64,000 bases of DNA, from assembly GCF_017562075.2 (NCBI RefSeq), contig NC_054082.1:53749681-53813680 (forward strand). The letters run 5' to 3'. The notes under the pieces were generated by a model. The model was not told the DNA's origin and did not search any database. It worked only from the letters and a program-made list of their open reading frames with translations. Positions 1 through 11,754 of the stretch are shown piece after piece. The DNA comes from Anopheles merus (Eukaryota; Arthropoda; Insecta; Diptera; Culicidae). Position numbers and translations under genes: made by a program. Numbering within the stretch: position 1 is the stretch's first letter; every line of letters begins with the position of its first letter.

Positions 1-1830
1 CTGGATTTTAATAATAATGCTTTGTTGACATGCTGCGTACGATTAATCTTTGCCCAGTGATACCGGTTTTTTGAATCGGTCCTACGCAGTTTCGGACCAC
101 GCCGGATGATTCATTAGGGCGACGGATTTGTTTTTGTTTTGATTGGTACTTTTGTTTTCGTTTAAATCGATTCTTAGTTGTTTGTCTTGTCAGCTTCCCT
201 GTCTATGGCAGTAATTCGGTTACAGAATAACCGTGTATTTGGCATAAGGTGACCTTCTGGACTGGATACTAAGGATTATTTGTATTTTTTATGTACGAGC
301 TTTAACAAACATGTGCAATAAGCAACCATTCAACAGGTAAAAACTGTAAAAACACTAGTTGATCTACCATGAAACAGCAGTTTGAGCTAGCAGTTGAGCA
401 TTGTGTACTTAAACGACTAACTAACCTAGTGCGTCCTTCTTAGTACACACAGACAACGGTCATTCGACGTACCCGATCGGTTAACTGCTTCCTGCAATAT
501 AACAATTATCCTGACGGAATGACCTTACACGACCGTGTGACTGTAGCACGGCTGTACGGTCCGTTCTTTTGTGCAAGTATGTGTGCACGGCCATGCCCAA
601 GAACGATATTGAGCTTTCGTTGCACATGCGAAACGGTGCAGCGTCTAGAGTTGGGGGTTGAAAAGTGTAAACGAGATCGAGCCGTTCTTTGCTGCATTTT
701 TAACTTTAAAAGCGGTATATTTTATAACAAAATAGTTAATTCAACAATGTTATAGCTACATGTTGTAGCTTGAGCAAAGATACGCATTAGCTCAGAAAAA
801 AACAGCATTTTTTCTATATGACATATAAAACCACATCCACTCGTTCGCTGCATTCTTCTCACTGAACGAGGTAGAAAGTGGGTTTGTGTGAGTCTTCAAT
901 GAACTGCCTTGGAAAAGAATCAACAGTGTGTCTTGCATTTTCGCATCCCATTATGAGCTGGAAATGGGAATGTAGAAATTGTTGCCAAAACGGACAACAG
1001 ATGTGTGCGTAAGATGCCGGCTGAATGCGCGCGTGTGTGTTCGCATGAAAGAAAGTGAGAGCATGAGAGCGAGAGAGAGTGAGAGCGAGAGCGCGAGCAG
1101 CGAAAGGGTGGGAGCGATATATCGTTTTGTGAGAAAAACTTCTGTTCTCTTTATCCGCTCCAAGAATATGTACAGGGATGGTGGGTTGGTTTTATCGTTC
1201 CTGGAAATTTATGCCGTGTTAATGTTTGGTGTGATTTTACGATTTATTTAATTTTAGTTATATTGTAGTTGTTTTTTTTATAACACGAAATTAGTTATTA
1301 AAGTATTTGAGTAGTTTTGAACCAAAATATAACGAATGCTAGCTTACAGATTACATTTATAAAAAATGCTCTATGCTATTTTGAAAATGAGAACTTTTTG
1401 TAAAATTTGATAATGAATATTTACGCTTCGTTTGCGAAAATTATACGTACATACAAAGAGAAAAAAAATTTACATAAAATTTTAAATTTATTTAATTTGA
1501 CATAAAAATTCAACGATGTAGATGTTAAAGGAAATGTATGTCTGTCTTCACTTGTTCATGAACAATATTTTAGTTTTTTTTAATGAAATTGTTAACTGCA
1601 TGAAGCAACGTATACTACTAATATTGGGTTTTAGCATCACTAACCCTGCACCAAACAGGTTCCCGCTCACCTGGCACGTGGTTTTTCTGCTGTGCGTGTG
1701 TATCCTTCTCTCCTATGGTACAGCTACGCGCGAGAGGAGAGACAACTTGCACGCGCGCGCACTTGTATGTGTCTGTGTGTGTGTAGTGCTTGCTTGGTCC
1801 GCACGCGCTCCACCGGGAGCCAAACCGTGC
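1..1830. other. Upstream flank of the elongase gene, no gene seen
   Basis: I see no convincing coding exon here. Open frames are short and have no partner exons or recognisable domains. The notable content is a GAGA-rich tract near 1051-1100 and a GC/GT-rich stretch just before the putative promoter at 1834. The first kilobase is otherwise ordinary A+T-rich intergenic DNA. Confidence 0.5.
1051..1100. promoter_or_regulatory. GAGA-repeat tract
   Basis: The sequence alternates GAGA and GAGC units over about 50 bp, some 750 bp upstream of the putative elongase TATA box. In flies such tracts bind GAGA factor (Trl) and keep promoters open. Function here is inferred from composition and position only. 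Confidence 0.3.
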
Positions 1831-1833
1831 TGA

Positions 1834-1858
1834 TATAAACGGCCGCCCCCGGTTCAGT
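1834..1858 (+). promoter_or_regulatory. Putative core promoter of the elongase gene (TATA plus initiator)
   Basis: TATAAA lies at 1834-1839 and an insect initiator-like TCAGT at 1854-1858. The spacing of about 22 bp from TATA to the initiator A is shorter than the usual 30 bp, so the true start may be a few bases further on, around 1860-1866. Downstream comes a stretch without splice sites that ends in a perfect GTAAGT donor at 2406, as expected for a non-coding first exon. Upstream is GC-rich with a GAGAGGAGAGA stretch. The assignment to the elongase rests on strand, order and lack of any other plus-strand gene before 26 kb. Confidence 0.4.
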
Positions 1859-2405
1859 GGTGGGAGAACTCGCTAAAACCAACGTCAAAATCCAGCGGAA
1901 GCGTCAGTTGCTTACAATCACATTGGATGCGTAGGAAACCCATCTAGATCGCGAGCTGTACACATTCACGTTCCTGCTGCTGCCGTAGTGTGGTCGGTGC
2001 TTCATCTCAGCCCGTGTGTTCCGTCTGTTCGCTAGCACCACCAAGTGCTAGAGCGGTCGCCCTCTAAGTGCAATCGGCCAACATCCCCAAGTGCAATTCT
2101 TGTCGCCAAGAAGAATTTAACAACGTTTTGGGAGAGAGGCTATAGCCAAAGAAACAATTCTAACGCGCGCGCGAGTGTGCTCTTGTGACCGTACTTGTGT
2201 GTACCGTTTTTTTTTTTATATTTTTTTCCTCGTTTGGTGTATTTGTGTGTCCCAGTGCTGCTGCTTGTTGCTCATTTTTGGCAAAGACAATCCACCTCCC
2301 GGTTCACCTTGCTCTTCCCGGCCAGTTGCGGAGAGCAAAGTGCAGTTGTAGAAGAAGAAAAAACTGTTCTCCATCGGAATTGCCGTCCCTGCAGCATTGC
2401 AACAA
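1856..2405 (+). other. Putative non-coding first exon (5' UTR) of the elongase gene
   Basis: This runs from the candidate initiator to a consensus donor, AACAA followed by GTAAGT at 2406-2411. It contains several short open frames but none with protein-like content, so it is best read as 5' untranslated sequence. The next strong acceptor followed by a well-placed ATG on this strand is at 26371-26373, which would make the first intron about 24 kb. Alternative first exons inside that intron are possible. Transcript data would be needed to fix the start. Confidence 0.35.
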
Positions 2406-2858
2406 GTAAGTGCAGCTTTAACAGTGTGATGTGTGCGTGTGATGGGTGGGGCCAGCTAAGGAGGGAAGGGCTCGGCTAGAGAGGAACGGAAATGTCGTGA
2501 ACGACGAAAGTGCACTCGATTTCTTCCCCCCTTCCCCCATAATTACCGCTATTCCTTTACTAGTGCGAGGGGAGTGCCTGTTATCACCACACATTTTTCA
2601 CCACACACCATCAACGGGAACGGGAAAATGTGTGTGCGCGGGAAATGTAACCACAAACGGCATGTGTGTACGAGGTGCGGGTGGCACGGCGTGTGTGTGT
2701 ATGTGTGTGCAAGGGTGCGCGGTTCTGTCATTGGGCATTTTCTGATAAGAAGAATTGACGTTACTTTACGCAGATCGCGTGCAGCACAATCCCCTACACA
2801 CAAGCTGCTAGAGCGAAAGCGTACACAGAGGCAATAGAGCGAGAGGCATACAACGCAT

Positions 2859-2898
2859 ACACACACACACACACACACACGCACGCACGCACGCACAC
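2859..2898. repeat. (CA)n then (GCAC)n microsatellite
   Basis: A compound simple repeat: about eleven CA units to 2880, followed directly by GCAC units to about 2898. Confidence 0.8.
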
Positions 2899-5800
2899 GT
2901 TAGCTCATGTCTCCTAGTAGGCTGGGAAGTTAATTAAGCGTAAATGAGAATATGAATAGTAAAGCAGACCACCAGTAGCAGGGCCTGCACGACGGAAAAG
3001 AAAGGGCAGAAGCGGGTTCTTACTTGCGTTACAGCAGGAAGGCAGTGGCGGCGGAGAATGCCAAGCCGCCAATTGAGGCGGCACACCACGTGAGAAAGAA
3101 ACGGGAATGAACCTTGAACGAGGCGGCGAAAATAATCAACACCCCTTAGGGGAAAGGGGCATTGGGCGGTGCAACGCAGGCGGGTTGGTTCGTGGAAAGA
3201 ATTTCGTACACGGTGGAGGTGGGTGACTGCCGCAGTGAAAGTGAATGAGTTCTAATGCATTTTTCGCACAGTCTCGCCACCAAAATGGATTACAAATCGG
3301 TTAATACACACACCGAAATAGCCGTGCTTTCCCGTTCTCGGGCAGTTTGTCCGGCACAGTGGTCCGGCATAGAAGTTTGTGTGTACCTGCGTGTATGCCC
3401 TTCCCCTCGAACGCCAACAGAACAATCACATGGATTACATAAGCACTCTTTTCGTGTGCGCCAGATCGGCCGATTCTCCTCTCACGGAAACAGCCGTGGC
3501 AGCGGTTCCATCTCGCGCGCGCGTGACACAGTTTTTGCATCGAGCTGCCGGGGGTGGCGGGTGACCGGGAGAAAGGTCTCCTCCCCCAGGACGATACTGG
3601 CGAGGAGGGTGGCCACAAACAGCGACGGCAATCGTTCTGTGCGGCAGAGGGTTTGCACAGTGTGTTGGTTGTGCCCATGTGAGAGTGTTTGTGTTCGTCT
3701 CGGTTTCTCTTTATCAGCCGCTCATCTCACCACATCACAAAATATCTGCCGCCACACTTTTTAACGCGCGCGTGTGTGTGTCGCATTTTCCCTGTCTCAG
3801 CGTAGAACGACCCGCGGCACATTCTGGTTTGATGTGTGTGATATCTAAGGTTTTGCTTTATTTATTAATTTTTATCACTTGCTATAAGGATAAAAAAGAC
3901 CAGTTGTTTGCATTAGAGAAGGATAAAGCGAACGCATGTCTCCATCGCTTTTCTTTGCCAAGAAGTCTGTTCCGGTTATGTAATGCCAATAATGTTTATT
4001 TATATTCTCAACGGAACGATTAACGACAAAAAATGAGAAATGAAGACGCTTTTTGGTGTATGATGGGCGCTGATTCCCGGATAAATTTTTTTTGTTGTGC
4101 GCAAAGCCATGGAATTTTAGTTATTTTCATTCATTTTCCTTCACCTGGTACCGGTTGCTGTTATGATCAGTAGTTTCCCTCATTGCCGTAGATGGACTCC
4201 CGATGCACATCTAAATGGAGCAACAAGATTTGCCGCGTACAAACACATACTCAGCATGCTCCTTCCTCTGCAATCGACGGAGAGACACCCCGAGACTGCA
4301 AATAGCATGTGTTGCAACCGGTTGCAGCAGCACACTCTAGGTGTAATGCGGCCGGTGCACACACGCCCGGTCGGTCTACCGGTTTTTCCATCCATCCATC
4401 TCAATATCTGCCCCGTCACGGTGCACTTCGCGGCCCAATGGTATGCATTCTAATGGGGGGTTGACGCGTCTGGGTCGACGTGCACGGGCCACCGTTTCAC
4501 CTGTTCCTTTCGGTATGTGTGTGTATGTGTGTGTGTGTTTGTATGTGGGGTAATAGACGTGTTTGATCGCGAAACTTCCAAGTTCATGTAACCGCCAAGA
4601 GCTTCCAGTTCTTTCCATCCAGCAAAGGCGTCCTGCAGCAAAGGTATGTTTGCGGAAGCACAGTCGCGCGTTCCGACCGGCGGTAGTGTTGTGTTGTTGT
4701 GGTCACTCAACACGCAAGCCAATCACCACCAACACCACCGTCACATCTGGGGGTTAACCCGATAGTCGAGCCCCCGATTCGTCGCTAGGCGAACAAGCAA
4801 TAAATAAATTCGCCAATTCCTCAAAGCCCTTTTAGTGCCTGATGATTAATGCTCTCTAGCATGGCACTTTCGGTACCGTTTATCTCTGCATTGTTTACTT
4901 CCGACGATTTTGATGTACCAACACACGCACACACACACACAGCTCGGATTGTAATATGGGAGTTGTAAAGGGGGTGGTTAGTCATCGTCAATCGTACATA
5001 TTCGGATTTGGGCCCGGCGTGCCGGCAACATATGTTCAATGCTAACACGTGATGATTTTTTGTACTTTTTCCTTGAGCATTGGCTATATTTGCCTAGCAG
5101 TGTTGATAATTGCGTCCAGTTTCTTAATGCGAATGCCTTAACAAATGTGCCTTCAACAAATAATGTCTCATGTAACACAAAACGGCATCTAACGCGCATG
5201 AAAAGAGACAACGTTTCGTTATCAATCATAAACTAATCAGATGGTTCGTAAGCATCGACAACCTTCGTGGGGTTGAAGGAAATGTTTCGAATGGCAAACA
5301 TTACGTTAAGCTGACGTTTCCTAGTAATATCTTTACATCTCTAAAATGTTCAAATATGCCACCGAAAGAAAAAGATAAGAAATAGTTGTAAAAGCGAAAC
5401 CCCTATCGGACCGGAACGATTTTTGGGGGTGGATACTTGTCTCATGGCATGTTTTCCATCCAAATGCACAAACCGTATGATTTATGCCAGTAACAGCTGA
5501 AAGACTCAACATCGATCACATACGCACACACAAACACTCGCATCCGAGTTGACAACCAACAGCGTGTGTCACGGACATAAGTGCACACGGCATCGGCGGG
5601 CATCCTCGTTCTCCATTTCTAGTGCACGAATGGCTAGGAATATATGCTGTGCTGGACAAAATTAAATCGAAAAAATATTGCTTGAAGCTTAAATTTCGCT
5701 TTACGCGGGAAACTCATTGTTGAGTGCAATCCTTCAACAAAGCTAGAGAAGGTGAATTGTGCTAGTTTGCTGAAAAAAGACCCGCTGATGGCCGTGTAAT

Positions 5801-7747
5801 TATGCAATTCTCTAATTTACAGTTACAGTATATTAGACTCAGCCAAAATAAGTCGATTGCTCTCCGTCTTTCTCTGGCTTGCGCATGTTGCTCTCGTTTG
5901 CTGGAATCATGTGTGATAATTTCTTGTATCACAACTGAGAAGAAAAGCCTATAAAAACCCGAAACATGTCCACGCACAACCGGACAGTGCGGGAAGAGCG
6001 ATAGAGCTCCCTCATAGTTTATGATCAACCATCTACATTAGATGGCCGGTTGCACATGGGATTGGGCCTTTTTTGTGTTGGCCTAGGTGTATCGTTACGC
6101 GATCTCGTAGTCGACGGGTGTGTTATCTAGCTCCAAAAACCAAACCGCAACAGTGTGCGTGGTAAAAATCGTTTATGAGCGTTAATCATTCAACCTACAT
6201 TCAACCAGATCCGATGAAAAGCGCTCGTTTTAGCAGCGCTGGCTGCATTATTATATGATCTTCAGAGGAGTTTGGTATCACGGTTTCACAGCAATATATG
6301 CACTCTGTGCGTGTGTGTGTGTTTGTTGATTGGTTCGGCGTGAAGAAACATTTCATCAAATTATTGTTAGCAACATTGGACGGACTTCCAATTAAGTTGT
6401 TTTGTCAACTTTGTGTGGCATAGCGGAGTTTTATCATTTCAGGTTCAAAAGAGGGCGGAGGTGAAAACTTATAGATGAGCGTTTTTAGTATAGAGAAAAA
6501 TCCGTTTTTTAGGAACAAATGTCGATGCACTGCGCTCATATGACGTGTAAAATAATTTATCTTCGCGGTCAATGATACCGGGAAACAAGCTTGCGATTTC
6601 TATACCAGTGGAGGAGGCTGTTGAATGCGAATGAAGTCATAAAACGTGTTATGTTAAAACATGTTGAGATGTGTTCCGCATAGCCGCTCGTTGGTGGTTT
6701 TGATGAGATGCTGAGATAATTTCTCTATTCACGATGGGTGACTAGCCAGGGAATGTGGGAAGAACGGATAACATCTTGCATATATTGTCGTGGTTCCAAA
6801 AATTGACGAATAACAGCAATCGCAGCGCGTATGTGCTTAGAAACTTATCACCTACTCGGGAAATGCAAAAATTAACCCAAAAGTGAATACAAAACACCTA
6901 CCAGAAGGCTGAGAACGACAATCACAATCGCACAGACGCGCAGCTGAACGGCGAATGGCGAACTGCAATGATGCAGTTGTTAAATGTCCAATTATGCCAC
7001 CGATAATTACAGGCCGTTCACATGAGCTTTTAGCATAATGAGCACCCACAACTCGTCGGCGCTAGCGGAAAGAGGAAGGGGCAATAGAGCGCGGCCGTCG
7101 TCTCGTTCGGTTACCTTCTTAATGGTTCCCTTTTTGCTCCCTCCTAATGATCTGTGCAGCCATTACCAATGCAAACATATGCTACCAGTAATGATCGGAT
7201 GACAGACAGGCACAGCGCGGAGATGCATTCTAATGCAATCGCAGTTGTAATCACCATTCTGCCGAGCTTCTAGCTGCTGACGTGTGGTTTGGTTTCGGTT
7301 TCGGCTGCTTTTGAACGGAAACCACTAACAGTCGTATACATACACACAGTGGAACAAAAATGGAATTTACGAAACATGTCCATTCCTCTGCGATCGTGCC
7401 ACAGTGCCGGCTAGTGAAAAACAATCAAATTGCTACCGTACGGGGGAGCAAATGAAGCCATTTGGCAACCGTGGCCAAGCGGGCAACCATACCGTTTGCA
7501 AAGAGCGAGGAACTACGGCAAATGGGGTTTCTTATATATGAGCATAGTCAACCCACCCCGTACCACACTATCAGTAGGGGCAGCACATGACCACCGTGCA
7601 CGGGCAGACCGGGGCCTGAAAGTGATCACGCTTGTCGCATTCTCACCAGCAAGCGACGAAACCGGATGTCAATGCTGGCTTGAATAGAGGTGATTCGTCT
7701 TTGCTCGTGTGACTTCTTCCCGATTCTGAAGTCAGCAATTGAAGTTC

Positions 7748-7771
7748 GTGTGTGTGTGTGTGTGTGTGTGT
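7748..7771. repeat. (GT)12 microsatellite
   Basis: An uninterrupted GT run of 24 bp inside the elongase 5' intron. Confidence 0.85.
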
Positions 7772-9971
7772 CATTGCTATTCATCGGGTGTGCGTATATG
7801 GCGCGAAGGTAGGGAAGGTAAATGACAAAACCGCGTGACCATAATTATTAAAGCGCTCGACAAATTCTAACGATGCTTTGCGCGCTCTTGTTCATTTAAC
7901 GCGCCGAGCCTTTGTAATAAGTTGCGTTTGAGTCATTTAGAGAGTAAAGTTCGATTTAAAAAATGGCTGGCCTCTGCACAATGTCATCAACCATGCTGCT
8001 ATCTGCTCGGTTGGATCACCGTGTGGAGTGATATGCTCTCTATGTGGCGGAATGAATGAAACTATTCACCTACCAGCTGGTCTCCTCCAGTCCAGCCCGT
8101 TCATATGTCGATTTGTTCAGCTGTCAATGATCGTGTGAATCGGGTGGGGAGGTGACTGTCCTCTTTCTAATCTTGACACAGTTATTTGTTTGCCTGGACG
8201 AATGCCTGCCGGCGAAGGAAGCACATTTACGATGCTGGCCGGAATGGTAATGCAACACACGCCCTTGTATACGGTTGTTACGGCGGTGTGAAAGCATTAT
8301 GCGAAAGCCACTGTGCGACGCCATAGTGTTAAGTACATTTCATTCACCGCACACAACAAGTATTTTTCACAGAGTTCAGACAAAGCTCCTACTAGTTTTT
8401 TTTAACTATGCACTGATATGTATGAGTATACATCTACCGACCAGACCGTCTCTTGTCGTTTTTGTTCAATCAACTACAAAAAGCGAAATCGGAACCAACG
8501 CTGATAGATCAAAGCCATCCTCGACTGTGGCACTAGCAGTTCGACGCCTACCCTGCCGCCCTCCGGTATGATACATGTAAGCCCGTTCGACCGGATTTTC
8601 TTTGAGAATGCGCCGCTCACAAAATTGACTCGAAATCTCGATCGCAGCTCGGCGCAAGCCAAACAGTTGTCGTTTAACAGTTGGCTGTCGCTTGGCGTTC
8701 GACCCCAAAAGCAACCAACTCAGCGCAAACCAACCAACCAACCAAGCAACCAAGCATCTACGGCGACAGCTAAACGTCCGTTGACCGGTTCCTCCCCAGC
8801 ATAGCTCAATCGCGGGGGGTTTCACTTTCGATTCAGGTGAAGGTTAGTCTGCGCCATAGGTATGTGTGTGTGAGAGTGTGCGACAAGCTGTTGTCATCCT
8901 TCGGTACCTGCGTCGTTAGGGAGACGTTAGGTGGCCGCCGGTCGGCTGGCCGGTGTGTTATTTGATTATTATTATGCCATCGTCCCCCGAGCGCTTCTTC
9001 GGGCAGGGCGCGCTGTGCCTGTTGGACCGAAGGCGAGACATTTGCGTTGGTCAGGTTTTGAGTGCACACAGCCCTCTCTCTCTCGCTCTCTGCCTCTCTG
9101 TGTATCGCGGGCCCAGGACGTGCCCCGAGGTGCATCATTTCGGTGCCGTGCAGCGCTTGTTGATGTTTTTGCTGGTGTGCTTCATTCTTTTGAGGTTAAA
9201 CGCAAGACACACTACGCAGTATACAGCATTTTGGCCGACAAGCGACCGACGATTCACAGCGAGGGCGGAACAGGGTGGCGGGTACGAACGGGTGTGGCAA
9301 TAGCGACGTAGAGCACGGAGAAGGTAGTAGAGGTAAGGAGCAAAGAACGCGGCCAACTCGGTTCGAGTTGGTGAATGTCAGCAGTTTGATGTTTCCAGCT
9401 AACGGAGGAACGAGGGCTTTTCATTTGTTGTTGGACGAACCCTGACCATCCGTTGCATCATAATATTGCTTCCTTTTGTTTTGGCCATGAGTGTTCATCC
9501 TGGCATATGCGCGCGTTAGGGCGGGCGCTACGGTGTGAGGGTCACAGATTTTGGGAACCATGAAAGACTCGAGAAACTCGATCTCAGGGTCAAACAAAAT
9601 AGTGGAGAGTGAATTAATGCGTCATGCGTGAGAAATGCACGTGATAGAATGGCTTTGGAATGTGTCAAATTATGTCATAAGACACACGCTGAGCTTTACA
9701 TTTCCTGAAGGACTGGGCGGAAGGGCATCCAGTGAATTAAAACGCCTTCAGCATCAGTTTAGTAGTGAAGCGGAATTCAAACAAAAAGTCACTAGGGCGT
9801 GAAGCGGCCGTAAGACAAAAGCATACGCTTTCGAATAACATCCATATTAAAGCTAGCCTCAAAATCCCCAGTGTTTGTTGAGTTTTCATCTTCTGGACAC
9901 TGTAACAAATGCTCAATGCCATTCTTCGGATGTTTAACCGGTTCGGTTTTTTCTTCTTCTTTCCCTCGTAG

Positions 9972-10044
9972 ATATCATCCTCAACGAAAACTTCCAATCC
10001 CGTGGTTCGTAACCGTACATCGCCATCCCTTCACGCGAATAAAG
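9972..10044 (+). other. Candidate alternative 5' UTR exon
   Basis: This 73 bp segment is preceded by a long pyrimidine tract ending in TAG at 9969-9971 and followed by AAAG and a perfect GTAAGT donor at 10045-10050. It contains no ATG, which suits an untranslated exon of the elongase gene. Splice signals alone support it; there is no coding evidence and no proof that it is used. Confidence 0.3.
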
Positions 10045-10202
10045 GTAAGTCCCCGCGATACATACAACGCCCATTTTCTTTTCGTTCACTCTTCGACCGT
10101 AGACGTCGTCGTACAAGCACTGGCACCGAATTTGGGCGATGTTCAATTAAAAATAGTATCCTCATCATAGGCCAGCGCATGAAACGAGCACACAGGTGCT
10201 AA

Positions 10203-10225
10203 ATATATATATATATATATATATT
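10203..10225. repeat. (TA)n microsatellite
   Basis: About eleven TA units in the elongase 5' intron. Confidence 0.8.
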
Positions 10226-11730
10226 ATCCGGTTGGGTCCGGTACGTGTAGAACCCACTCGGTACACTCGGCTAACCGGCGGCCTATGGTGATATTTTGGA
10301 ACAAGAGGTGTGGGAACCTCCGCCGTGCCTTGCGGACTTTTGGCCGCGGAGTGTTTGGCCTGCAAAAATAGCATAGGTACAGGATGCAACAGAAGAAATA
10401 AGAACAATATGCTCCACAAAACTACGAACTAGCGTGCACTAGTGTCGAGGTGGTGCTCATACACCACCAAAACAAGGTCAAGGTGGGCAGGAGGAAGCTA
10501 GTGTGTGTATATCAAGAACAGTGTACGACTTCCTTGGAGTTGTAACACAACAACGTGTTGTGATGATGGTGGTAGTGGAGGTGGTTAGTTGCTTCTGAAA
10601 GGTTATTTATTTCTCCACTCGAACTAATTAGCAGGTATACGGAGAAGAGAAATCTCTGCGGAGAAAAAATCGAAGGTTAGCTTCCCGATTACGACGTTGA
10701 GGTCTGTTTTGGTTCGAGACATCTCAGCAGCGTTCATCACATAGTCGGATGGTGACACTGATTGGAAGACGATACGTTTCCCCACAGGAACGAGATGTCT
10801 TCGATGTCACAGAGGTAGACTTGTGCTAGAAGTAGACTGGTTTGCTATGGAGATGCAGTTTTCGCTAGGTCAACTGGTATTATTTGGGTTGGCCAACGGT
10901 ACTACTTGCTGGTGTGTTATATAGCCTAAAGTGCTGCATATTGCTGCTGTAGAATTGAGATTCTGAGGACAGAAATGTCAATCTCACTAATCCGTTGGCT
11001 GCTAGTCCAACTCAAAAAAAATCCTATCACCGTGAACTGAAATCAGGTCCTGCGCGAGTGCAACGTTCTTCGGGGACAGTCGCGAAAAGTTCATTCGCCT
11101 GTTCTAGTCTTTTCCTAAGCCACCTTTACCGCCGGCGATGTATCAGCGCGCGCATATCGAGAACGTATCACGGCGACTTTGCGGTGCAATTATCACCGAA
11201 CCTAATGGTTTGATTGACGGTCAAGGAAAAGCCTCCAGCGAGGCGAGGTCTCGAAAGGATTCTATTAGTGGCGGCTGTGAAAAGGCAAGATGCATGATTA
11301 GCACAAGAGGGGGCTAAGGGGAGGATGTGAAATAGCGGAGGGTAGACCCAGTGATGTTCGGCCGCACTGCGCACGCACTGCGGCGGTAAGGCATGTGGTG
11401 CGAGTTATGAAAGAACCTGTTATTTATTGCAATTTTATGTTGAATGACGGTTGGAGAACATTCTCGTTTCAAATTGGTTCGCCGATTGCGCTCGGCCAGT
11501 CGGTGGTGCTCTGCTGTGTGTGTCGCATTTGTCGCCGTGTGTGTCAACTCGTCGTCGACGTCAACACCATTCCTCACGCGCTACCGACGAGTCGGCAACA
11601 GGAAAATCAACGGCACAGACCAGCCGATCGACTCACTCAGGAGGTTTGCATTTTCTAATTTGGCAGCGTGTGTGTCCCTCTCCAAACTGCTCGAAAGCCC
11701 GCATGGAAGGAAAACGTTCTCAAACTGGAT

Positions 11731-11754
11731 GTGTGTGTGTGTGTGTGTGTGTGT
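11731..11754. repeat. (GT)12 microsatellite
   Basis: A 24 bp GT run. It creates spurious Cys-Val open frames in two reading frames, which should not be read as genes. Confidence 0.85.
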